From Lactobacillus sp. (GTDB lineage Bacteria; Pseudomonadota; Alphaproteobacteria; RF32; CAG-239): a stretch of 9,298 bases of DNA. A program made the translations under genes and the position numbers. Positions 1-6,574 of the stretch are shown here, piece after piece. Within the stretch, counting starts at the first letter, position 1, and every line of letters begins with the position of its first letter. A model generated the notes under the pieces. The model searched no databases. It saw only the letters and a program-made list of their open reading frames with translations, and had not been told where the DNA came from. Location of the stretch: NCBI GenBank assembly GCA_031263385.1, contig JAISFX010000167.1, positions 1 through 9,298 on the forward strand, written 5' to 3'.

Positions 1-322
1 CAATCCATGCGGTTAAGAAAAACAGCACCACAGCATTTATTAATGCTGCCAAAACCTCAAACCTAAAATATCCAAAGGTTTTTACCTCATTAACTTTTCG
101 ACGACCAAAATAGAATCCGGCCCAAGCCAAGGCCAGCGCACCGGCATCTGTCAGCATGTGTCCTGCATCTGCAATCAGAGCTAGTGAGCCTGAAATCCAC
201 CCGCCTATGGCCTCGACTATCATAAAACTGAAAGTTAAAAGGAATCCGATTAAGACTACTTTCTCATTGCCTGAGCTATGCGAATGGTCATGGTGGTGAT
301 CATGATTGTGGTTATGAGACAT
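1..322 (-). CDS. Cation diffusion facilitator (CDF) metal efflux transporter, N-terminal part; 3' end outside window
   Basis: The visible 107 residues begin MSHNHNHDHHHDHSH, with eight histidines in the first 15 positions. This is the cytoplasmic metal-binding tail common in ZitB/CzcD-type CDF proteins. A first membrane helix follows (about residues 21-43). Next comes ADAGHMLTDA (51-60), whose H55 and D59 form the HxxxD pair that binds metal in helix 2 of this family. The stretch FGYFRFEVLAALINA (83-97) is the usual loop and start of helix 3. The family exchanges Zn2+ (or Co2+, Cd2+) for protons and exports metal from the cytoplasm. Histidine-rich tails favour zinc, but specificity cannot be proved here. 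The start is fixed by AAGGAG at 331-336, 8 nt upstream of the ATG. The gene diverges from the large envelope-protein gene. Helices 4-6 and the C-terminal domain lie beyond the left edge. Confidence 0.93.
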   Translation of the reverse strand, partial: MSHNHNHDHHHDHSHSSGNEKVVLIGFLLTFSFMIVEAIGGWISGSLALIADAGHMLTDAGALALAWAGFYFGRRKVNEVKTFGYFRFEVLAALINAVVLFFLTAWI

Positions 323-374
323 GATGTTTTCTCCTTGTTTTAGCTTTAATACAAATGAGGTTGAAAAACAAGTG

Positions 375-402
375 TTGTTATTTTGGTATTTTTATTTATA
401 GT
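375..402 (+). promoter_or_regulatory. Candidate sigma-70-type promoter for the large envelope protein gene
   Basis: TTGTTA (375-380) and TATAGT (397-402) are separated by 16 bp, which would start transcription near 408-410, about 27 nt before the ATG. The -35 box overlaps a small inverted repeat, AACAA-GTG-TTGTT (367-379), that could be an operator. The gene's ribosome binding site AAGGA (424-428) sits 7 nt before the ATG. The 113-bp space also has to hold the divergent promoter of the CDF gene, for which I see no convincing boxes. Assigned by eye only. Confidence 0.4.
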
Positions 403-435
403 TCTAGCATGTAAAATTTTTATAAGGACCCGTTC

Positions 436-3400
436 ATGAAAAAGAATCTTTTTGCCTTATCTCTGATTTTTGGGATTTTATTCAGCCTCAACTTATCTGC
501 AAAATCTTTTGAGCCTCTTAAAGAGCCGCAAGCGCCTTTAAGCAATGCAGGAGTGCCATCACAATTAAAAGGATGGGAGGCATGGGCCGTTGACGGCTTT
601 GATAAAAACAACTGCAACTTCTCTTTTGATAATAAGGGCAAAAAGTTTTGCTATTTTATATCATCAATAGCTGTTGATATTAATGGCAAAGAAATGAGCT
701 TTACACAGAACGTTTCTTTAAAAGAAAAAGGTTATGTTTTAGTGCCGGGGTCTTTTGAAGTGTTCCCATACGCGGTTACTGTTAACGGCAAGAGCGCACC
801 GGTAGCAAACCTTATGGGGCTGCCATACATGCTACTTGATAAAGGGGAGTATGTGATTGCCGGAAAAGCTAAAGCTAAAGAAGATGTCAGACATTTCTCA
901 ATCCCTGCAGATGCGGTTATTCTGTCTGTTAAAAAAGACGGAAAAGAAGTGGCGAATCCGACAATTGATGCGAGCGGGATTTTGAGACTTGAAACACAGT
1001 CAGCCGTAAAAAAAGAAACTGACGATGTAAGCTATGCAGTATTTAGAAAAATTGATGATTCAATCCCGATGATGATGACAATGAGAATCGAGGTGAATGT
1101 TACAGGTTCTCAAAGAATCGAAAATGTCGGAAACATTATCCCTAAAAACTTTACAGTGATGAGCCTTAGTTCTTCTTTGCCAGTTCACATTCAGAAAAAT
1201 GGTGATCTTATTGCAGAGGTTTCTGCCGGCAACTGGTGGATTGAGGTTATGTTTAGGCAGATTAATGAGACATTGGATTTGAGCGTTGACAATTCTCCTG
1301 CGGCACAAGAAATTTGGGTTTTTGCTAAGGACACATCTAGAAGAGCTATTCAAGTTCCGCAAAGTTTGACCCAAATTCAGACCAAGACAACAAACCTTCC
1401 AAACGGTTGGAAGCAATTTCCCGGATATGAGGTTAGCAAGGGCGATAAGATTAGTTTGAGCGTTGTTGAGTATCAGGACAAACAAAGAGACAGTCTGAGT
1501 CTGAGCCGCGATGCAAAGCTTTCTTTTGACGGTAAGTCATTCTTTATTAGAGACGTTATTGGCGGCACTCTTAAAGAGAACGGTCAGATGTATCTGGAAA
1601 AGCCTTTTAACCTATCTTCGGTAGAGGTTAATTCTACTCCGCAATCTATTATCATTACAAAAAACAATCAAAAAGGTTTTGAAGTAAGAAAAGGTCATAC
1701 CAATATTGCGGCTACAAACCAAATTAAAAGCAGTGTTAAGAAGATTAAGGCTGCGGGATATGATCGTGACTTTGAAAATGTAAACTGGAGCCTTAACCTT
1801 AGCCCCGGATACAAATTGTTTCATGTGACAGGTGCTGACAGTGTGTCTTCATCATGGGTGGGTAATTGGAACCTGTTGAGCATCTTTATGGTGGTGCTGT
1901 TAGGGGTTATATTCTATTACCTTTTCGGCCTTAAAAAAGCGATTATTGCTGAAGCAGCATTTGTTTTGATGCAACCAGTGTTTGCTCAGTTTGTGGTAAT
2001 GTCTTTTGTTATATGCGGCGTAATCTGCATTGAAAGATATATCGGCAAAAACAATAAAATTCACGGGTTTATTAATTTTATAAAATACAGCATGTTGTTG
2101 TTCCTCGGTTTGGCAACGCTTGGCTTTATGATTGAGAACCTTAGGTATGCAATATATCCGTCTTTAGACCAAGGATATGTATTTAATGTATTGATGTCGT
2201 TGATAGATTTGAAGTTCCTATTGTCCTTCTATGCGGCGGCGGCAGTGTTATATCTGCTTTACAGAATATATGCGAACCCACAGAGGGCAACTTGGAAGAA
2301 GGTTATATATACTATATTAATATTCTTCGGTGGTCTGATTGGCAGCGGTATATTGTCGTTCCTTGCATATGAGGGGCAGTTCTTGATGGGAGCAGCCAGC
2401 CGTATGGTTTATGACAGAGTATATGCTGAGCCTGCTATGCCCGCTATGGTTATGGAATCGGCTATGTATGAAGATGATTATGCCAGTTATGATAACAAGG
2501 TTATGGATGTTAGAAGAAGCAAGATATCTGCCAAATCAAGGTCTCTGTCTTCTAAAGAAGTTTCACAGCAAATGGCTGTGGGCTATATTAATAACGATGC
2601 GAAGTTGGCAAATTATCAGAGTGTTAATATTGCAAAAAATAAAGTACAGACAGGTATCGGGTTCCCCGAGTGGAGAGATAGGTCAGTGTCTATCAGCCTA
2701 AAAGGACCTGTAAGCCAAAATGATGCTTTCGGTATTTATCTGATGTGTCCGCTGGTTAACTTAATTATTGCACTTGCTCAGCTTATGCTTGGGGCAATGA
2801 TACTTTATTATCTGATGGACAGGAGAAAAGAAAAGATGAATGCCAGTAGTACTAAAAAGGAAGGCAAGATTGCTGCAAAAACATTGGCTGTGCTGTTTTT
2901 TGGGATGTTGATGATTAAGCCGGTAAATGCTTCGGAGATTCCAACAAACGAGCTTTTGACCGAGTTAAAGACCAAACTGACAAGAGAACAATCCCCAGCA
3001 TGTATTCCAAACTGTATCTCTATGCCAAATGCTGTAATAAGCATGGAAGGACAAGATGTGGTGTTGGACTTGTTGGTGCATGCTCAAGACGATGTCGTTG
3101 CACCGCTTCCAACATTGAGAGCTGACGGCGGCGGATATATTAAGGTCAAAGATATCAGCCTTAATGGTGCGTCTACAAAGTCTGTAATCAAAGAAGATGA
3201 CGTGATAAAGGTGCTTTTGAATAAAGGTATCAATAACGTTAGAATAAAAGCGGCTATTGGCCATGACATTGAGCGTTTTAGTATTGCTTCAAATGTTAAA
3301 ATCAGCCTGATGCAAAATGCATCTAGCATGTTTGAGGTTAGCGAAAACGCCGGAAGCGCACAAATTTTTCAGGTCAAGATAAAGAGCCAGAAAAATGCCG

Positions 3401-4773
3401 AGCAAGGCAGGACTATGCCTTCATCTTCTAAAATAGATATTATTCCGTTTTTCCAAGTGAGCAGAAAACTTGATATCGGAACTATATGGCAGGTTACGAC
3501 TACTGTAAGAAAGATGAACTCGTCTGCGGACAGTGCGTCAATAGAAATTCCTCTTCTGGAAGGGGAAAAAGTGATTTCTTCAGAAGGTACTTTGCTGAAA
3601 GACAAGATAAGAATTTCTTTTGAGCCAAATGACATGGTTAAAGAATTTGTATCTATCTTACCTGTTGAAGAGAAAGTCTTTCTTAAGAGTGATGCAAGCA
3701 CTTCTAACTATAGAGAAGTGTGGGAGCTGAATGTTGATATGGCTTGGAGCTTTGATACCAAAGGTATTAAACCCCTGAACGTTAACAGCAATGAAGCCGT
3801 GTTTGCACCAAGCCAAGGAGATGAGCTGGAGATTGATGTGTATCGCTCAAACAGTGCTGAGGGCGAGGTTATTACTTTTGATAAAGTCGATTACACTCTT
3901 AGCTACGGACGCTCTATTGTGTCTATGGATGTGAACGCGAGAGCTCGTTCCTCTGAAGGCGGAAGCCACGAGATTATTCTGCCAAAAGGTGCTGAGGTAA
4001 AAGACCTTAAAATCGACGGACAAAATTATCCGGTATCAATGAAGGACAACTCTTTGGTTGTGCCCATGAATAACGGAGAGACTATTATCAGTTTTAGGGC
4101 TGAGATGGTTAAGTCTGACAGAAATATTTGGAGCTTCCCAAAGATTGATTTGAAAGCTCCGGCGGTTAATATATATCAGAGCCTGAATGTGGCCAAAGAC
4201 AGGTGGGTATTGTTTGCAAGCGGCCCATCAAAAGGACCTGCTGTGTTGTTCTGGAGCCAAATTCCTTTATGGTTGCTGTTGGCTTTTGTATTGGCTAAGT
4301 CAAAATTGACAGAGGTTAAAGGTTGGCAGTGGTTTATTCTGTTGACCGGTCTTAGTCAGTCAAGAATGTTGTTTAGCATTATTGTTGTAACATGGTTTGT
4401 TATAATGGGTGTTAGAGAAAAATATTCCGACAAGCTGAAGATGAAAAAGTTGGTGCAGTTGATTATTCCGGTTTTGAGCCTGATGTTTGTATATTGCCTG
4501 ATTAAAGGCATAAGCAATGGCCTCTTGGGGACATGGGATATGAAGATTACCGGCAATGGCTCTTTCTATCAATGGAGAGACGGCGGAATGTGGGTGCTTA
4601 AATGGTATCAGGATGCTGTGGCCGGAATACTGCCTTCTCCTTATGTGGTATCTTTGCCACTGTGGGCATACCGCACTTTAATGGTGTTGTGGTCTATATG
4701 GCTGGCATTCTCATTTGTAAGATGGTTCAAATGGGGCGCTAAGGCATATCAAAAAGACGGTATGTGGAAATAA
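436..4773 (+). CDS. Very large inner-membrane/periplasmic protein of unknown function (1445 aa)
   Basis: I can give no function or gene name. The chain begins with a Sec signal peptide (MKKNLFALSLIFGILF..., probable cleavage after A22). Residues 23-475 look beta-rich and periplasmic, with C60 and C72 a possible disulfide. A central membrane bundle follows, with helices near 479-497, 503-532, 549-567, 590-611 and 622-646. Residues 655-765 form a loop with a Met/acidic/Tyr-rich start, followed by VQTGIGFPEW (737-746). There is a helix at 766-794, a lysine-rich stretch, and a signal-peptide-like helix at 813-831. A second beta-rich domain (about 833-1265) holds the pair C856/C860. The C-terminus has helices near 1273-1288, 1298-1324, 1337-1357 and 1408-1428. 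The layout agrees with my memory of a family of large, generally 'hypothetical' proteobacterial envelope proteins. The start is set by AAGGA 7 nt upstream. The gene stands alone between a divergent promoter region and a terminator. It is intact, with no frameshift seen. Confidence 0.92.
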   Translation: MKKNLFALSLIFGILFSLNLSAKSFEPLKEPQAPLSNAGVPSQLKGWEAWAVDGFDKNNCNFSFDNKGKKFCYFISSIAVDINGKEMSFTQNVSLKEKGYVLVPGSFEVFPYAVTVNGKSAPVANLMGLPYMLLDKGEYVIAGKAKAKEDVRHFSIPADAVILSVKKDGKEVANPTIDASGILRLETQSAVKKETDDVSYAVFRKIDDSIPMMMTMRIEVNVTGSQRIENVGNIIPKNFTVMSLSSSLPVHIQKNGDLIAEVSAGNWWIEVMFRQINETLDLSVDNSPAAQEIWVFAKDTSRRAIQVPQSLTQIQTKTTNLPNGWKQFPGYEVSKGDKISLSVVEYQDKQRDSLSLSRDAKLSFDGKSFFIRDVIGGTLKENGQMYLEKPFNLSSVEVNSTPQSIIITKNNQKGFEVRKGHTNIAATNQIKSSVKKIKAAGYDRDFENVNWSLNLSPGYKLFHVTGADSVSSSWVGNWNLLSIFMVVLLGVIFYYLFGLKKAIIAEAAFVLMQPVFAQFVVMSFVICGVICIERYIGKNNKIHGFINFIKYSMLLFLGLATLGFMIENLRYAIYPSLDQGYVFNVLMSLIDLKFLLSFYAAAAVLYLLYRIYANPQRATWKKVIYTILIFFGGLIGSGILSFLAYEGQFLMGAASRMVYDRVYAEPAMPAMVMESAMYEDDYASYDNKVMDVRRSKISAKSRSLSSKEVSQQMAVGYINNDAKLANYQSVNIAKNKVQTGIGFPEWRDRSVSISLKGPVSQNDAFGIYLMCPLVNLIIALAQLMLGAMILYYLMDRRKEKMNASSTKKEGKIAAKTLAVLFFGMLMIKPVNASEIPTNELLTELKTKLTREQSPACIPNCISMPNAVISMEGQDVVLDLLVHAQDDVVAPLPTLRADGGGYIKVKDISLNGASTKSVIKEDDVIKVLLNKGINNVRIKAAIGHDIERFSIASNVKISLMQNASSMFEVSENAGSAQIFQVKIKSQKNAEQGRTMPSSSKIDIIPFFQVSRKLDIGTIWQVTTTVRKMNSSADSASIEIPLLEGEKVISSEGTLLKDKIRISFEPNDMVKEFVSILPVEEKVFLKSDASTSNYREVWELNVDMAWSFDTKGIKPLNVNSNEAVFAPSQGDELEIDVYRSNSAEGEVITFDKVDYTLSYGRSIVSMDVNARARSSEGGSHEIILPKGAEVKDLKIDGQNYPVSMKDNSLVVPMNNGETIISFRAEMVKSDRNIWSFPKIDLKAPAVNIYQSLNVAKDRWVLFASGPSKGPAVLFWSQIPLWLLLAFVLAKSKLTEVKGWQWFILLTGLSQSRMLFSIIVVTWFVIMGVREKYSDKLKMKKLVQLIIPVLSLMFVYCLIKGISNGLLGTWDMKITGNGSFYQWRDGGMWVLKWYQDAVAGILPSPYVVSLPLWAYRTLMVLWSIWLAFSFVRWFKWGAKAYQKDGMWK

Positions 4774-4786
4774 GCTGCATAGTGCT

Positions 4787-4818
4787 AAGAAAAGCCTCCT
4801 GAATGGGAGGCTTTTCTT
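4787..4818. terminator. Strong bidirectional intrinsic terminator between convergent genes
   Basis: A 13-bp perfect stem, AAGAAAAGCCTCC (4787-4799) and GGAGGCTTTTCTT (4806-4818), closes a 6-nt loop TGAATG. The A-rich left side and T-rich right side make it work in both directions. On the plus strand it ends the large envelope gene, 13 nt after its stop. On the minus strand it ends the ABC operon, whose TAA stop (4818-4820) touches the edge of the stem. Confidence 0.9.
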
Positions 4819-6569
4819 TATTTTTGAAGACTGTTGGTTTGCATTTTATAGAGCTTTTGATAAATGCCCTTATGGCGTATCAATTGGCTGTGCGGGCCTT
4901 CCTCTACTATCTTGCCTTTATCTAGCACCACGACTTTATCCATTTCTCGTAATGTTGACAGGCGGTGGGCTATAGCGATTACGGTTTTGCCCTTCATCAG
5001 CTCTACTAATGAGCTTTGGATGTATAATTCGCTCTCGCTATCTAAGGCTGATGTGGCCTCGTCCAAAATCAATATTGGGGCGTCTTTGAGAATCGCACGA
5101 GCAATGGCTATGCGCTGACGCTCGCCGCCTGACAGCATCACGCCTCTTTCCCCTACCTTGCTGCTGTAGCCGTTAGGTAAGGATATAATAAAGTCATGAC
5201 AGAAAGCTTTTTTGGCCGCCGCGATAACCTCTTTATCAGTGGCGTTCTTTTTGCCATAGCGAATGTTTTCCATAATGGTACGATTAAACAAGCTTGGCTC
5301 TTGCGGAATCATTGCAATGTTTTGGTGCAAGGTCGCTTGTTTGACCTTTGAGATGTCTTGCCCGTCTATGGTTATGGCGCCGGAGCTGACATCATAATAG
5401 CGGTTTAGAAGCTTTATGAGGGTTGATTTGCCAGAGCCGGAATAACCAACAAAGCCGACTTTCTGATGAGAGTTTATCGACAATGAGAAATCTTGGAAAA
5501 TGGCATCAACATCAGGGTAAGCAAAGCTGACATCGTTAAAATCTATTTGTGCTTTAGTAACCTTTAAGGCTTTAGCTCCTTTATGCTCAGGCAAATAGCA
5601 AGGGCGCAGAACCAATGTTAAGCCGTCATGCAGTATACTGTATCTGGCAAAAAGGCGTAAAAACATGTCTATCATAGAGCTAAAGACATATATTAATGAC
5701 ATTATTATGCTTTGTACAAAGACAAAGTCTTCAAAAGAAAGCTTATCTTTATACCAGAAATAAAGAGGGATTATGCAGAAAACTATTTGAATAGCCGTGC
5801 GCAGGGTTGATTGCAAAATGTAAATCCAAGCGCTTATGTTGATTTCTTTTCGCTGTGCAAAGGAAAGTTCTATGAGCTTTTTTGAATAATGTCTGTGCTC
5901 GTGGAAGCGACGGCCAAAGCCTTTAACGATATCTGCATTTATTAGGCTGTCTATCAGTTCTCCATTAGCTCTGGAATTGAGCTCTGTTGATTTCTTAGTA
6001 TAAGGCATAATGAGGCGGCTGCTTTTGTACATCAAATACAAATAAACAATGAAAATGCCAAAAAGTATCAGCGCGAGGTCGACGCTAATCATCGCGATGC
6101 TGCCCAAGCTGATTAATAAGACCATGGCCGGATTTAAAATCACCCAGACAACCGCATAATAAAAGCGCTCTACAATGCTGACGATGTTTTCTATTTTATT
6201 AGAGACATTACCTGACATCTCTTGCTCAAAAAAAGTGGGCGCTTTTTTATGAGAAATCTCGAACAGATCCTTATAAATTCTGGCCTGTACAGAGGGGATG
6301 AAACCAGCGTCTATCCTTATGGACAGGTTAACCAGCGCGCCTCTTAAAGCCATTAGAAAAGCAAAGATAAAGATTAAGAAAAGGGCTTGAGAGACCACAC
6401 TATAACGGTCAACAGGGTCTGAAGATATGAGCCCGATAAGGCGCGAGCCATAAAAAGCGGCAATACGAGAGAATATCTCTCCGAAGCAGGTGAATGATAT
6501 GCTTAAGATTAGTGGATAGCGCACTTTGTAGAAATATGGGACAAGAAATTTAAATACCGAAATCTTCAT
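4818..6569 (-). CDS. ABC exporter half-transporter (permease fused to ATPase), second gene of the pair
   Basis: The protein has 583 residues, a normal length for a type IV (MsbA/LmrCD-like) exporter half. The N-terminal membrane domain (about 1-320) has six helices, near 19-40, 60-78, 135-155, 158-180, 252-272 and 281-302. The nucleotide-binding domain starts near 340. It has A-loop Y351, Walker A GYSGSGKST (375-383), Q-loop Q423 in IPQEP, signature LSGGERQR (479-486), Walker B ILILDE (499-504) with catalytic E504, D-loop SALD (507-510) and H-loop H535. All ATPase residues are present, so this half should hydrolyse ATP. It most likely pairs with the product of the upstream gene to form a heterodimeric inner-membrane exporter. 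The substrate is unknown: no adjacent peptide precursor, C39 peptidase domain or lipid-synthesis gene points to one. Its GGAGGT (6577-6582) is 7 nt before the ATG, inside the end of the upstream gene. Confidence 0.95.
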   Translation of the reverse strand: MKISVFKFLVPYFYKVRYPLILSISFTCFGEIFSRIAAFYGSRLIGLISSDPVDRYSVVSQALFLIFIFAFLMALRGALVNLSIRIDAGFIPSVQARIYKDLFEISHKKAPTFFEQEMSGNVSNKIENIVSIVERFYYAVVWVILNPAMVLLISLGSIAMISVDLALILFGIFIVYLYLMYKSSRLIMPYTKKSTELNSRANGELIDSLINADIVKGFGRRFHEHRHYSKKLIELSFAQRKEINISAWIYILQSTLRTAIQIVFCIIPLYFWYKDKLSFEDFVFVQSIIMSLIYVFSSMIDMFLRLFARYSILHDGLTLVLRPCYLPEHKGAKALKVTKAQIDFNDVSFAYPDVDAIFQDFSLSINSHQKVGFVGYSGSGKSTLIKLLNRYYDVSSGAITIDGQDISKVKQATLHQNIAMIPQEPSLFNRTIMENIRYGKKNATDKEVIAAAKKAFCHDFIISLPNGYSSKVGERGVMLSGGERQRIAIARAILKDAPILILDEATSALDSESELYIQSSLVELMKGKTVIAIAHRLSTLREMDKVVVLDKGKIVEEGPHSQLIRHKGIYQKLYKMQTNSLQK

Positions 6570-6574
6570 GTGGC

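Noticed and set aside
420..1824. Minus-strand open frames at 420-641, 1060-1485 and 1612-1824
   Set aside because: They lie antisense to the large envelope gene, have no ribosome sites and read as low-quality Ser/Cys/Asn-rich protein. They are shadows of the real frame.
2411..4572. Other open frames within the large gene (2411-2701 plus; 2808-3044, 2965-3264, 3084-3329, 3369-3701, 4356-4572 minus)
   Set aside because: All overlap a long intact gene with signal peptide and coherent domains. None has a recognisable motif or start signal.
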